Origin: Chrysopilus asiliformis
Taxonomy: Eukaryota; Arthropoda; Insecta; Diptera; Rhagionidae
Direction: 5' to 3'
Length of the DNA: 64,000 bases
NCBI GenBank assembly: GCA_964034945.1
Contig: OZ035960.1
Location: 46,727,002 to 46,791,001 of the forward strand
Part shown: one piece after another, positions 16,247-29,947 of the stretch
Layout of the letters: each line of letters starts with the position of its first letter
How positions within the stretch are numbered: position 1 is the stretch's first letter
Made by a program: the position numbers and the translations under genes
Notes under the pieces: generated by a model
The model's input: the letters and a program-made list of their open reading frames with translations, nothing else
Database searches by the model: none
Told to the model about the DNA's origin: nothing

Positions 16247-18047
16247 AGAGTAATTCAGAGCACCCTAATATAATTCATTTTTTATTGTTTATTTATTCAA
16301 ATCACAACTTTTGGACTAATAAACCCACGAAAACGCCACAAAAACATGTGATTTTTATCGATAATTCCTATGTTGCGGATTGTTAATAGCCGGGTACTAC
16401 TGAATAATTTTAAGGATCGAAATTATTACACAAAAGGTTCGAAGTTTATGTTTTTCTTTTGTTTATCGACGAATTAATCTTTAAGTTTACTGAAACTCAT
16501 AAAAATGTTTATTCTTCGTCGTATTGAGGTTATTTAGTGGATTATCAAACTCGACAGAATCCGATAACTTTTTCTTTGAAAGCAAAATTTCATTGTTTGA
16601 AAAGCAAGCGCGAATCGATTAGCGATTTGCGTAGTGATTAGTGTGGGTGAAAGCTCTTATGCAAACAGGTTGTTGTTGGCAAAGTTCGCCGAGTTAGTTT
16701 TTACGTGGAAAAAAAAATCTCACAAGTTCAGGGTTACTTTGGGCTCTTATAATAGAGTTTCTCAAAAGTATTCCATCAAAGAAATATGGCTTTTTAGAGT
16801 TAATTTTCGACATAAAAACCGCCAGTGAGTTTATTTTGTTTTCATTCTTGGCGAGTTTTTTTTTTATAATTTTACTCACTTTTTGTTAGTTACAATAATC
16901 TTGGCTAATGTGTGGTGGCGGTGGCCAAAAGATCAAGCGGCAGCATACGAGATTACCGCCTGTCACAACAGAATGTTATATTGGTGCATTGCCTTTTCAG
17001 ATAACTTCGTTTTCGTTGTCGTTTATCATTAATGGTCAGCGATAGGATGGATTTTAACGACTAGGGGGAGATGTTTAGTTTATGGATGTCCACCGGATGA
17101 GTAATAACTTAACTCGTTATAGTAAAACCGATTTTGATTTTTTCTTTCATGCTGATGAGATCGGTTCGTTGACATGAAAAGAAAATATCTGATGTGGACA
17201 GCACATGACTTTCTTAGATACAAAATTTATATTTCTGCACAATTTACACTATAACCCGATGAATAAATTATTAGTTTATATAAAAATATGAATTTTTGTT
17301 TTACAAAATCTGAAATATCTCGATAACGGTAAAAGACATACTCCAATTAGTTTACATACTCCAATTAGAACAGTCTATTAGACCAGTTAGAACAGTTTCT
17401 TTCACCAGATTAGAACAGCCTGTAAACATTTTTTCAATTGATTAAAAAAATTACGACTTTAAATTGTTTTTGATACCTCAGACATGAGTTTTTTATTTAA
17501 ATTTATCGATTTCAGTTATTTTGACCATTATTTGTAACAATGAATCAAATTTTTCGCGCTCTTTTTTCAGTTTGGCAGCCATTTTTAGACGTCCCACTGT
17601 CCACTCACTAGATTTTAGGCTCTCTAGCCACTATGATGCAGTCCTAGATGAGAATTTGATACTACCTCAGTAGTGATTGGCAATTAAAATATAAATTTCT
17701 GTTTTTATGTTCTCTCATTTTTGTCACTTCCGGTTAAGGAACTTCCACCAAAAGTTGACAGGATCGACCCATCCCTGTAAAATTTCATAGCTCTAGCTCT
17801 ATTGGTTTTTGAGAAATCTTGAATCTTGTACACAGACTGACAGACTCAATGACAGACAGACTGACTTTTTTGTAATAATGCTCCAATCGACCCAGAAGTG
17901 TTCGGGAAACGTTTTTAGGCAAAATTAAGAGGTTGAAATTTTTTATGAATGCAATACTTTATCATACTACGTATAAGAAAGTAAAATTTCCCAAAAAAAA
18001 GTTTCAAATAGATATCACGAAAACGATAGTAAATTCGATCGACAGAC
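16247..18047. other. Spacer with D3 fragments
   Basis: 17195-17995 carries D3-family sequence (CTGATGTGGACAGCACATGAC near 17195; GTTTTTGAGAAATCTTG, a GACAGACAGACTGAC run and CATACTACGTATAAGAAAGT near the right end), apparently interrupted. 16380-16860 is unique; a possible donor CCA|GTGAGT lies at about 16826. No supported coding sequence. Confidence 0.35.
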
Positions 18048-18048
18048 A

Positions 18049-18177
18049 TCAGTCGAGTAAAAATTTGTTTCTGTGTCAGTTGGCGAAGCGTCTGTTTGCA
18101 AAATAATATCGCGGAAATATTGTTAATTGAGCATTAAATTGAATGTGTTGAGAGACGCGAAATTGACATCAGATAAG
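18049..18177 (+). promoter_or_regulatory. Candidate core promoter and 5' noncoding exon (Inr + DPE)
   Basis: TCAGTC at 18049-18054 matches the arthropod initiator (TCAKTY) with A+1 at 18051. AGTTG at exactly +28 to +32 (18078-18082) matches the downstream promoter element RGWYV. No TATA box, as expected for Inr/DPE promoters. A good donor, GATAAG|GTTAGT, ends a would-be noncoding first exon at 18177. Target gene unknown. Confidence 0.35.
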
Positions 18178-18770
18178 GTTAGTAATCATAACATGCTTAA
18201 TGCGAAAGAAAAAAAAAACTTACAAAATACAAAAAACAGATGACTAAATTTTCTTTGTTCTTATTTGTTCGTGTGTTACATTAGCTTCATTTAAAGGGAA
18301 AATTGCTTTTTTTCCGCACCTTTTTAGGCAAATAAATTTGAAAGATAATTTTGCTAACATGTAACGGCAAACTATATTTTTCTGGTGACATTTTTGTGAC
18401 TATTCTATGTGATACGGAAGTGTAGTTGGAAATTTTAAGAGATTTTTTTTGAGTTCGTCATAAGTTAATGATCAACTACAGAATCGAAATTGACGAAATC
18501 GTATGTAACGATAGAAAAACGGATTAGGATAAGTAACTGTAGTCAAATTCTATTTCTGTAACCCCAAAAGTCATATTAGCCAGTGAATAGGGATGGTAAA
18601 AGTTGGTATTTTTCAATCAAAGGTTGTGACTGCGATTTTCATATAGCTGTGAAAAATATCGGTGATTTTAATCACAAGTTTAATGGAGTGCAAGCGCATT
18701 TTTAGTACAAAAATATTTTAAATAAAAATGTTAATAAAAATTTGTTAACATAAGTTATTTTATTTAAAAT

Positions 18771-18984
18771 AGTGAAGCCCAACGAACAAAAATTTAGTAG
18801 AGGTGGTGTGCGAACATTGAAAACACAATCACAGGTTCTCGCGAAAAAAAAGCTTCCGAGCTTAGATACCATCTCGAAAAAACTTGGGGATAAATTAACA
18901 CTGTCTCAAAACATACGTGAAACACCTAGCAGTGGTTTGACAACTGATATTTTCAACATCTCAAAACTTGAGGTTTTTTGGTCA
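18771..18984 (+). CDS. Possible coding exon, unknown
   Basis: After an AAATAG acceptor-like site, about 66 codons without a stop (PNEQKFSRGGVRTLKTQSQV ... LSQNIRETPSSGLTTD) lead to a GAG|GTTTTT weak donor. Composition is more coding-like than the flanks. There is no ATG, and the phase does not match the exon ending at 18177. I do not recognise it; it may be chance. Confidence 0.2.
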
Positions 18985-19010
18985 ATATTTTTAATATAAT
19001 TTTTATTCCT

Positions 19011-19223
19011 TTAACACGTTGACTGCCAGACCAATTTTGCAAAAATGTGAGGGAGATGCCAATACATGTAGACGTATGTAGAATGTACGTATGTATGAAT
19101 GTATGTATGTATGCATGTAGATTGTAGACCCAGCTATCGAAAATGATAGCCTTGGCCGCTCATGAATTAGTGCCAATTTTCACTGGCTATCAAAAATGAT
19201 AGCCATGGCAGTCAATGTGTTAA
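19011..19223. mobile_element. TTAA MITE (piggyBac-like), family P2
   Basis: TTAACACGTTGACTGCCA...TGGCAGTCAATGTGTTAA with TTAA at both ends. The inside has a (GTAT)n run (19075-19115) and inverted CTATCgAAAATGATAGCC words. Confidence 0.78.
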
Positions 19224-19641
19224 TACTCCTCTAATAAGTTAGTTTAACACCGAAAAATTGTTCAAAATTAACATCCACTGGGAACTGTTATGAACTCCCT
19301 AGCCCGGAGTCCGATTATTCCCAAAAGATGATGAACTCCCTTAAATTCCGTTTCGGTGCGTGATCGACTCAGGTTATTTGACAGTGTATTGATTCCTAAT
19401 TATTTTCTTTACAGTGGGCTTAGAGAGACTGCACACAGATGGTCATATATAGATAAAATCATTGCTAAATTAACAAAATTTTTATCCTATATCAGCCAAC
19501 AAAGGGAAATTTATTTCTCGGTAAATGAAAAATTGGTCATATGGACAAAATCATTGTTAAATTAACAAAGCGTTTGTTAAAATCACAAAAAAATTTTCAA
19601 TTGGAACAAATATTTTTGAGGGGAAATCTTTCTTCAACAAA

Positions 19642-20036
19642 AACATAACAAAAGCTATAATTGCCAATCTGGCAATTATTGAAAACCCGTATGGTGATTT
19701 ATGGTGATTAAGTGAACGGCGAACAGTTGTACCAAAATTCCACTTTGAAGTCAAATTTTCCAATAAGATTTTTTAAAATTTATTCCAATCGGATTTTGAT
19801 GTATGGGAGTTTTATGTAGAATCATATCCTAAATAACTTTTGTTCTTGCACTTTTTTGATAAGATGCACCGTTTTTGAGATATTCACAAAAAACGTTTTC
19901 GTTCGTATGGAGGGTACTCCCCCTAATTGTCCATTTTTCCCCATTAACGAACTTCGCCTCGCATTTTACGAAAAACGGATCTGCGTCAAATTTTAAGTCT
20001 TTAGCTCAATCCGTGCGCCCGCAATCCGCTAAACTT
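19642..20036 (+). mobile_element. D1 element, 3'-truncated
   Basis: Same 5' start as the full D1 copies (AACATAACAAAAGCTATAATT) and the same body, but stops at CAATCCGC before the microsatellite. It sits within a stretch full of GTTAAATTAACAAA words (19440-19620 and 20040-20160), so it appears to have inserted into an older repeat. Confidence 0.68.
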
Positions 20037-20672
20037 ACAGAGGAGCTTTTGTTAAATCAATAAAACAATTGTGAAATTAATAATACCTAATTTGTCGAAA
20101 TAACAATTTGAAATACGATCTAAAAAAGCATTAAATTAATCGAATACAGGCAATTAAATTATACAAAAAATCTTGAATATAGTTAATTAAAAAAATACCG
20201 ATAAAACCAATCCTATTTTATTCATTTTTGTGGCTCAATCACTCTAAAAACTGAAATATTTACAATGCATTAATGCAGACAACAACAACAACAAAAAATA
20301 GACTATTGATTTATGAATAATTTAAACTTGGCAAACAAAACTCCAAAGCAATATCGGTCGATTGATTGCGGTCGATTAATGACAATTAAATGTGAAAAAG
20401 TATTCCCAAACTTATTGAATAAGTGACGAGAATATAAAGAACTATGAAATAGAAAAAAGAGTTAACTGTCAATGTGGCTTCTTGACCAAAAACACATGGA
20501 TAATGACGTACATCAAGCAATGAACAGAAATAAATCGAAAGAATGTTCATGCAATACGGCAACCGTTCGCCATAGTTACCTGAAAGAGGTTTTTTTTGGA
20601 AGGAATACTTCTGGAACTTCTGAATTTGGTGGTATATTTAATGTGCCATCATTTTTGGCATCATTAGTAGCA

Positions 20673-21362
20673 TTAAGGGGGAAACCTGAGTTAGGAGGCT
20701 AAAAATGGAGATTTTTTTGAACATTTTTATTAACAACAATGGAATAAGGTTTTCTGAAACTTTTAGAATATTTAATCAATTATTTGAAGATGTGACAAAA
20801 AAATCTCTTGTAAATTAATTGAAAAATGGCTGCATGGTGTATCTCTAATCAGAGCCAACTGAGTTGACAGTCGGCGTGCAAAATGTAACCCGAAATTTTG
20901 ATATGAAACAAAAAAACCCGAAAAGATAATGAATTTTCATGTATTTTTATTCTATGTGAACCTCAAACATTCGTAAATAATTTAAATAATTTTATTACAA
21001 AAAAAAACGGAGGATTTTTTTCTCAAAAATGTATTTTTTTTTGTTGAAGTGCTAAAAAGTTTTTTATTTAACGGTTTTTACCCATGCTCCTGGTTCACAT
21101 AGAATAAAAATACATAAAAATCAATAATTTTTTTGGTTTTTTTTATTCAGATCAAAATTGGGGGCCACATTTTTTCCGCCGATTAACAACTCATCTGGCG
21201 TGACGCTTTGATTAAACATTACTGCGCCATTTTGCATTGATTATACAATTTTTTTCACAACTTCAAATAACCAGCTAAATATTGTAAAAGTTTTACTTTC
21301 AATAAAAAAAAAAAATCGAAAAAATCGCCTTTTTTAGCGTCCTAAAACAGGTTCCCCCTTAA
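20673..21362. mobile_element. TTAA element with large fold-back (piggyBac-like), family P3
   Basis: TTAAGGGGGAAACCTG...CAGGTTCCCCCTTAA; both TTAA sites intact and outer TIRs of about 50 bp with mismatches. An inner inverted pair (about 20893-20962 and 21090-21160, sharing TATTTTTATTCTATGTGAACC) makes most of the element a fold-back. No transposase. Confidence 0.75.
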
Positions 21363-24300
21363 TTCTTGCTTCGGATGGCACGTGGCGTTGAAGAGTTCTC
21401 TGCCTTGAGGTTAATTACGGTATGCACCTAATTTGATTCCTTTTGGTGTTTTTGATCGTTCAAAATGGGTATTTTATTTTTTGAAAGGCAATAATCTCAT
21501 TTTCGAAGGTCAAAAGGATTTATTTATCTTTTTATGATCACAAAATGACTTTTTTGAGATGTTTTAAGAAATTAAATTTGTGTTAAATCGACTTTGACCT
21601 TGATTTGGGTGATTCTATAAAAACATTATCTCGAATGTTGATTTTATAAAAATATTATCTTGAAAAGCCAGAGCTCTCCTAATGCTTTAATGTGCCCTTA
21701 GTGTCGCAAAAGTTCTCCTTCGATAGGTTTACGGAACGGAACGGATTGTATCTGGATGGACCGTCAGATTAAGGGCGTGTGCGAAACAGGACTATAACTA
21801 AAACAGTGTAATTTTAAATACAAAAATAGTTAATTTAACCACCAACTAGTAAATTTAACTACTAAGCAGTTAAATTGATTATAAAAATAGTCAATTTTGA
21901 TTATTTTTGTAATTGAAATTAACTATTTTAGTTAAGCATAATGCCGACTATTTTTTTTCTCCGTGTAGACTATGAACTTGGTCTCGTACTCCGAATGTTC
22001 ATATAGACGTGGTTGCTAAAGACTGAAAACGCGATCTCGTCATTTCATTGAAATTGGTCTATTACAAGAGAGCCTATCAACGGATCCGGGCGAACCAGTT
22101 TTATTGAATGTGATTTTAGTGTGGTCTAACAACGATCATTCACAAATGATGTGTGGAAGTTAAATCTAGAAGCACAGTATGGTGATTTTACCCACACTTG
22201 GACCGGAAATTATTGTTGGATAGATTTTTGAAACTAAGTGCTCTGGGAAATGCCTTAATCTGAAGAAATATTGCAAATTTTGTCTTGTTAGGCTATTATT
22301 TTGTTAAGCTTTTCCCTCTGGCGTCACGAGGAAAAGTTGTTCCGGTAAATCTGAGGCAATATCACCTCACCTCGTATCTCATTGCGAATAGTAAATCGAA
22401 CGTTCGGAATAATTAAATTAAGCCATGGTATGGCAAGAAACATGCCTAATAACTAGCCGAAGATGAACGATCAATGCGTATTCGTTTACTATTTAAAAAC
22501 ACGTTAGCGATGTCGTCTACTTGGTAAGTTTCAAACTGAAGACAGGAAGACATTTTTTACATTTTTCTCGTTTTTTTTCTCAATTTAGTGATTATTATTA
22601 TTGTTACATAATTTCCTTGTGCGTTCGTTAGAAATGATGAACGATGATTAATTGGTACGAATACGTGCAATTAGGTCTTTTGTGGTATGTTATGTACGTG
22701 CATTTGTTTGATAATTTGTTTATTATAGCAGGAAAAATTTTGTCAATCGGCTGTGAGAGATGTTTGACTTTAAATTGAAAATGTGTTAATTTAAAAAGAA
22801 AAGCCAGGTTAATCCACCTAACGGTGAGACTAGATCTTTCTTACATAATACAATATCTGATGTGAAGAGTACATGGCTTTCCTCTGCAGTACTTGAAATT
22901 TCTGGAAAAAATAAGTAAAAAATATTTTTTTTAATATCTCATTAAATCACGAAAAACGAAATCGCGATTTTTAAAAAGCAGCCATTTTGGTTACTTCTGG
23001 TTTGTGGAATTTTAAAAATTGGTAGGAACGTCCCATTCCAGGACCGAACATCTCTGTAAAATTTCATGTCTCTAGCTTCAGTAGTTTTTGAAAAATCTTG
23101 TATACAGACAGACAGACAGACACATACAGAAAGACATTTTTGTAATATGATTTCGGGAGGCTGATATCCACTTCCCCCTAAATTTCAGAAAATAAATTCT
23201 TTGGCATTTAAAAATTTTCGCCTGGGGCGCATTTTTTTCTAATTTCTGCCTATAATTCTTAAATAAAAATTTTACCTGCGGTGCTGGTCGAATTTTGCCT
23301 GGTGACAAACCACAGTCGATTACTTGCCTCTGGTTTTATTTTCTAAAAATCGGATTTCCAGAGGACGATTACAGGTTTTCAATGCAAAATACTCGGTAAA
23401 AATCGGTTAAGGCTTTCTGGTAGGAAGCAATCGTAGAAATATTTGTCACACATAACACGAACACATACACGTACTAAGGTGTTGCAGATTCTTTGAGGCG
23501 ATTCCATATAAACCAAAGATTTTCCAACGCTCTAAAATTTTTCGTGTATGGGACGTATCTGCCACAATATTAGATAGACTTCTTGTGGCAAGTACGTGTG
23601 AGCCACCAAACATGTTATTAGGAACGAGACTTAGCGCTAAATCAAGTGAATAAGGTGGATGCTAGTGACACCTTTAATTTCACAGCCATTCTGCTAATTA
23701 TTTAAGCTCTGGTAACAAAATCATTTGCTTATCTGTCCAACTACTTGATTTCCACAAAGCTTTAATGTTTTCATAAATTCCAATAATTTAATCAATCGTG
23801 TTCTAAGAAGTTGTTCTATTTTTTTTTAATCAAATGCACTAGTTTCAAATATACTATCAGACTTTCCATAATTCGGGGTAAAGATTCAATAAATGTGATT
23901 AACAAGATTAAAATATTGAAACATCAAAACCAATTTATCCTAATATGTAAAAAGAAAAAGGTGAATTTAGATCTTTATCGCATATATATTTATTTATTCA
24001 TCATCATGTCATATTTAGCTGGTAATAAAATTGGAAATTTGTGATGTTTTTGTTTTTCATATATCAAACTTGTTTATTCGGCGCTTTAAAATTGCTGTGA
24101 ATGACATTTAATGGGACAATTGACGTATTTTTCGAGACAGTCGAGCGCATCGTAAATAAGTCGGAAAATTGGGTTCTTTCTACAACGATTGGCTCAGGAA
24201 TTTGTTTTTGGATGGTGTTGGATTAACCCATTGAGTCTGGCTCTCATAAAAATAATGTTTTGATCCAAATTTCTGACAATTTAAAAAATGACACCTTAGC

Positions 24301-24734
24301 CTGCCCTACCCTACATTTGTGAATATATTATTCGGGTCGAAAGAAGTAATTCTAAAATCTAGTTATGTAGTGACAATTCAGGAGACCAGCATCAAAAAAA
24401 TGTTGCAGATCGTTTAAAAATTAAAATCACTGTAAAATATGCTTTATTTGTCCGAAATTTTAGAAATCTTTTTTTCAGAAATCGGTGGATCCCTGAGATC
24501 TCGAAGGTCCCCGGGGTTTTTACTCCGGTTTTTTGTAAAACCTCACACGGATCGTGTTTGTAAAATCTCGCGTTTGTAAAACCTCACACGCAACCTTGCG
24601 GAAAATAGGGTCTAGCAAAATAGCCTGAAATTTGTTCTTTATGAGCTTGGCATACGGTACAAATTTTCAATAGTTCCTTATGAGCTTTCTATACGGCATA
24701 ATTTCAATTTTTGTAGAATATCAAAGGATATAGT
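21363..24734. other. Spacer with D3 fragment
   Basis: 22855-23160 is a D3 copy (CTGATGTGAAGAGTACATGGC ... CAGACAGACAGACAGACACA). 21790-21965 repeats AGTTAAATTAAC-type words in both orientations and may be a decayed MITE. The rest shows no supported gene. Confidence 0.4.
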
Positions 24735-25342
24735 CAGGGTATTCACAGTCCTCTTTTAAATTGCGAGTAAATGTACCGCTCGGTAATTCAGTCAAATTTA
24801 ACAGATTTTTACCGAGACGGTAATTTGGTTCATAAGGGTATTCACAGTCCTCTTTTAAATCGCGAGTAATTTTACCGCTCGGTAATTCAGTCAAATTTAA
24901 CAGATTTTTACCGAGACGGTAATTTGGTTAATGTAAAAATGAATTACCGGATTCGGTAATTGTAGACATGCTTTGAGTCGTGTTTTCCGGCCCGGTTATT
25001 CGGTATCAAGAATCAACCGCGAGTGGCGCTAGTAATGTTTTTAGTTGTCAAATTTTCTCGCTGGTTTTTTGTTAATCTCATCGGACTGATGCAATTTTTT
25101 TCAATTTTGATAGCCGTTCCCACAATAGAAATTCAAAAGAATACATCAAACATGGATTTAAAGGTATGTGACATATTTTACAATTAAATTCGCAGTTCAT
25201 GATTTGGTCACATATCCAATAAAAGCGCTGTTCTCAAATCTGTTCACATGTTATGGGATGTTCACAGCAGAATATTTTCAGTCTTTTAATATTACCGAAA
25301 ACACCGAATACCCGAAATTAAAAGAGGACTGTGAATACCCTG
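24735..25342. mobile_element. TIR element with 99-bp direct duplication and a start-exon-like insert
   Basis: TIRs CAGGGTATTCACAGTCCTC and, inverted, GAGGACTGTGAATACCCTG. The first 99 bp are directly duplicated (24737 and 24836). CGGTAATT words recur in both orientations. Near 25150 an ATG followed by three codons and AAG|GTATGT looks like the short first exon of a lost transposase. I could not find a matching target duplication, so the superfamily is open (CAGGG ends suggest hAT). Confidence 0.65.
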
Positions 25343-28049
25343 ATTGTGTATTCAATACCGAAATAATTGACTATTTATTGAAGCTTTACAATTTCAATCT
25401 GGTAAAATGTTTATATGAAGTCTTTCTCACTGCGAATTTAATATATAATTAATTGTCACATATTTTAGAATGCTAAACTTACTAAACTTTGTACTACACT
25501 TTGAAAATACCACTTATTTAACGCAGAGAAATAACAGGACAAAATGCTACTAAAAATAGGAATATAGTGAAATTTTTTGGTAATGACTTTCAAACAAAAG
25601 GGGAATTCATGACAAAAAATAGTAAATTTTGCCAAAATTATAGGAATAATTCTCTATTTTTAGGGAATCATTTCAGAGTCTCGTATATTTATATATGGAT
25701 TTCTTTCCGTATTCTGTGTGAATTGTAATATAACTGTTCTTTAAATTCCAAATTTGGCAGAACACAAAATAACATCGAAGGTTGGAAATACCCAAGACCG
25801 TTTACTATTATCAAAACGCTACGTAAATAGAGTGACTTAGATATTTCACCCAATTTAGGTAAAACGCCGGCTGTTTGTGGCTCCGAAATCGTGTAACTAT
25901 TGTAGTTTTTCACTTTTTATTACATTTTCACCTGATATTTTGTCACGTAAAACATCTTAAATGCAGGAAGTACGCAATTTGGCGCAAAAGTTTTTTTTTT
26001 TGCTGAATTCTTCTAATTTAGCACGAAAATTTTAAGGTGTAATCTTTGTCTCGGTTAAGTGAACATAGAATGTTTTTTTTTGAGTTCGAAAAAAAGACTC
26101 TAGTATTCCAATAGTAAGCGTGACTCTTATTGGTCGGACCTTGATCAAAAAATCATTTGCCAAATGAAACATTATGGTTTGAGTTTTGTTACTATTTTTC
26201 GTGAAACGATTAAAATCATTTCAGTTGTTTTGTAGCGTAAACAAAGAACCAGTAAAAGCTCTAAACAAGGGCATTTTTTCGATCAATTTTCTTGTTATTG
26301 TTTTTGTTACATCGTGTTATACGATTTTAAATTGACCATCCGCCAAATTAAGAGAAGATCATGGCTGAAAGATCAATCTTTAGAACCTTGAGCACACCTT
26401 GCCGGGCATATCCGAAAATATTTTAACAATGCAATTTAAATTTTTCGTGTTGATTTTTAATGTTGACTTGTTAGGAAGTAAATTATTGCAAACTGTATTT
26501 TCCATCTTAACAATTGGGTAGGTATTTCGTATTAATTTCTTAGGTAAGAGTACCGACTGCATTATTTACAAACTTCGGCGATTGAATAAAGACGAACAGA
26601 AATAAAGAAAATTCACTCATAATGACAAAATGGAAAAACTAAAGTTGGGATTATTCGTTTGTTGTTGGATGTGGCCATCGGCTAGGTTAGACCATCTATA
26701 CTCGTAATAGGTATGCGATACTATAATCAAATTTCCCTTGGACGTGCCTGAAAGTTGGACGAATGAATTCACTGTCGATTACGTTTAATTTGATAGTGCT
26801 ATATGACTGAATATCTGTATCTGAAATTAACGTCTATAGCTGCTCGTCTAATACGTGAGTTACACGAATATGTAGTGTCCAAGAGGCGAACACCCCAATG
26901 GCCGCTCAACCATTCGATCGTGTTTGATTTTGAGACTTTTGTTTTACATTACTTTCGCAAACAATATTTCGCGTATTCCGACGCCATCAATTACATGAAA
27001 TTATTTGGCGAGAATTTTAATTTAGGAGTTTTTTCGTCCGTTGAAATTCAGGCATGTGCAATATTAAGTATTGGAGGGCAGTTAGAAAGTTCATTTATGG
27101 CTCAATTTAAATTATTTAAGCCCAGAATTTTTATGGTTTAAGTAGGCTTATTAATTTTTTCAGTCGCTTAAAGTTTTAATCAAATATAAGAAAAGTTACA
27201 ATTGCCAGGGGCCAAAATAGAGTATTTGACCTCTATAAAATTACAGACAAATTGTTTATTACAGCTTATCAAAACTCTAGAACAGGCCTGGGCACCATGT
27301 ATGTAGTGATTTACTATTACTCGAAGAAATTTTATATTTCTTCATATACTATAACACGAAATGAGAAAACACATCTTTTTCATTTTTTACGCTCTTTTGC
27401 TTTTGATGGAGACGTTTAGGAACAGTGGACTACACAATTTATCATGATGCGATTACAAAAAAATAATAAGTTCCGCTGTGCAAAAAAAAACTTTTGGGAC
27501 GTATTTTCGGTTCTGTGCTTCGAAAAAACATGCGCTAAATTGCTTTAAGTTACCTGATAGGACAGCTGTTGTAATGGCGTTCTAGATTGAATTTTTTATT
27601 CGACATGTAACTGCAAACTAGACATTGACGGTTATCATTATTTGTGGTTATTAAATATTTGTTTTCCCAATCACACGACATAGTATCTGAATTTGAATAT
27701 GAGCGCTTCATAATGGAAAATGAAAACTAAAAAAATCGAATTTCTGAAAAAATTTAGTACGTCAGTGTACTTTGGGAAGTAATTAGCAAAACCCAAATGT
27801 ATACATGTATACATCCGCACGCATCAACAACAGAAATTATATTGAATGGCTGTCGTAGGCTCGCTCCATCGATTGTTAGTGAATCGTTTGATTTCGGCTG
27901 CCTAAGTGGCCGTCGTCTACGAACACGTATCATTGCGTTGGAGAGTCGAGTAAAAATGTTCATACATTGATTGTATTCTCGTAAAATTTGAATAAAAATG
28001 TTATCGTTGTGAGGAGCCAGACGAGCCAAGGAGTGCCCAGGCTTGCTCT
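25343..28049. other. Spacer; one unexplained 112-codon frame
   Basis: 26803-27141 (+) is open for 112 codons (starts MTEYLYLKLTSIAARL) with fairly even composition. I cannot match it to a family, and it lacks splice or promoter support. 27181-27260 is a D2 fragment (AAGAAAAGTTACAATTGCCAGG). Nothing else supported. Confidence 0.3.
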
Positions 28050-28384
28050 AGAAACTTAACTAAAATAACCAAACTGCACCTGTACCGACCCTGATCCTGC
28101 CGGTCCTCATGTATTCCTCTGAGACTTGGGTACTAAGCAAAAATAATTGCGTTTGAGAGGAAGATATTCAGAAGGATCTATGGCCTCATACATGAGGGGG
28201 GACGATTTCGGAGACGCTACAATGACGAGGTCATGAGAGATATCAGGACGCCTCCGTAGTCAAGCTCATGAGACTCAACAGACTCCGGTGAGCTGGTTGT
28301 GTCACTCAAATGAGTGAAAGTGACCAGGCTCGGAAAGTCTTCTGCGATAGGTTATTAACAAGGCGACGAGGAAGACCCAATCTA

Positions 28385-29165
28385 CACTCTAGAAAATTTT
28401 ATTGTAATTTTACCCCTATTATCGTAGGAAACCATTTTCCTACGATAATAGGGGTAAAATTACACCGAGTCGTAATGGCTTAAAAGCTATGCATTTTTAC
28501 TCATTTTGTGGCGTACAAAAGCCTCTTTTACGGGGGAACTTTAAGCTAAATAAGAAGTAAAAGTACAATACGGGTGTAATTTTACGACATGGATGTTTAA
28601 AATTACCACATTTTTGTTGTAATTTTCCTCCTATTTGGTAGCAAAACCGCGTCTTAAAGGTGTAATTTTACGACATTTTTTGTTTAAAATTACACCGAAA
28701 ATGGTATTAGAATTTCTCGGCTTATACGGTCTGAAAAAAAAATAATATATTATTTTTGCGGATGTTTTCACATCCAAATTTCCCGGGCATGTCTGCCATG
28801 TGGCAGGCGCCACACAGGATTTTGGTAGAGTAAAACTCGATTCGAGTATTTATACTCCGATGCCACAAACCTTATGCGAATTATAAGGTTAAGGTTAAAT
28901 TGTCCGTACAATAATGCAAAAATACCCTGCGAGCGTGTTTTTACACCAAAATGAGAGTAAAAATACGAATATTGGTCGAAATTTTACGCAAGGTTTAAAA
29001 TTACCCTATTTCTAGTGTAAGATTAATGTTTTTTGGGTGATTTTACCACTTAAATGGTGTGCGAGCTAAATTCTGATTTTTTTTCGAAATTTTACGACGT
29101 TTTTGCAAATTTACCCCGTTTTTACCCCATTTTTCGGTTTAAATTCAAATTCATTTTCTACAGTG
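28385..29165. mobile_element. TA-flanked MITE, dimer copy 1
   Basis: Ends CACTCTAGAAAATTTTATTG and, inverted, CACTGTAGAAAATGAATTTG; flanked by TA at 28383-28384 and 29166-29167. The interior repeats AATTTTAC words at least ten times in both orientations and has a 60-bp perfect hairpin at 28404-28463. No transposase. Confidence 0.88.
28404..28463. repeat. 60-bp perfect hairpin (28-bp arms, CCAT loop)
   Basis: Arm GTAATTTTACCCCTATTATC plus GTAGGAAA, loop CCAT, then the exact reverse complement. Present again at 29187-29246. Confidence 0.95.
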
Positions 29166-29167
29166 TA

Positions 29168-29947
29168 CACTCTAGAAAATTTTATTGTAATTTTACCCCT
29201 ATTATCGTAGGAAACCATTTTCCTACGATAATAGGGGTAAAATTACACCGAGTCGTAATGGCTTAAAAGCTATGCATTTTTACTCATTTTGTGGCATACA
29301 AAAGCCTCTTTTATGGGGGAACTTTAAGCTAAATAAGAAGTAAAAGTACAATACGGGTGTAATTTTACGACATGGATGTTTAAAATTACCACATTTTTGT
29401 TGTAATTTTCCTCCTATTTGGTAGCAAAACCGCGTCTTAAAGGTGTAATTTTACGACATTTTTTGTTTAAAATTAGACCGAAAATGGTATTAGAATTTCT
29501 CGGCTTATACGGTCTGAAAAAAAATAATATATTATTTTTGCGGATGTTTTCACATCCGAATTTCCCGGGCATGTCTGCCATGTGGCAGGCGCCACACAGG
29601 ATTTTGGTAGAGTAAAACTCGATTCGAGTATTTATACTCCGATGCCACAAACCTTATGCGAATTATAACGTTAAGGTTAAATTGTCCGTACAATAATGCA
29701 AAAATACCCTGCGAGCGTGTTTTTACACCAAAATGAGAGTAAAAATACGAATATTGGTCGAAATTTTACGCAAGGTTTAAAATTACCCTATTTCTAGTGT
29801 AAGATTAATGTTTTTTGGGTGATTTTACAACTTAAATGGTGTGCGAGCTAAATTCTGATTTTTTTTCGAAATTTTACGACGTTTTTGCAAATTTACCCCG
29901 TTTTTACCCCATTTTTCGGTTTAAATTCAAATTCATTTTCTACAGTG
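29168..29947. mobile_element. TA-flanked MITE, dimer copy 2
   Basis: Near-identical to copy 1 (a few substitutions, one base shorter), sharing the central TA with it and flanked on the right by TA at 29948-29949. The hairpin repeats at 29187-29246. Confidence 0.88.

Noticed and set aside
26803..27141. 112-codon plus-strand frame as a gene
   Set aside because: No recognisable family, no splice chain and no promoter signal; noted only inside the spacer entry.
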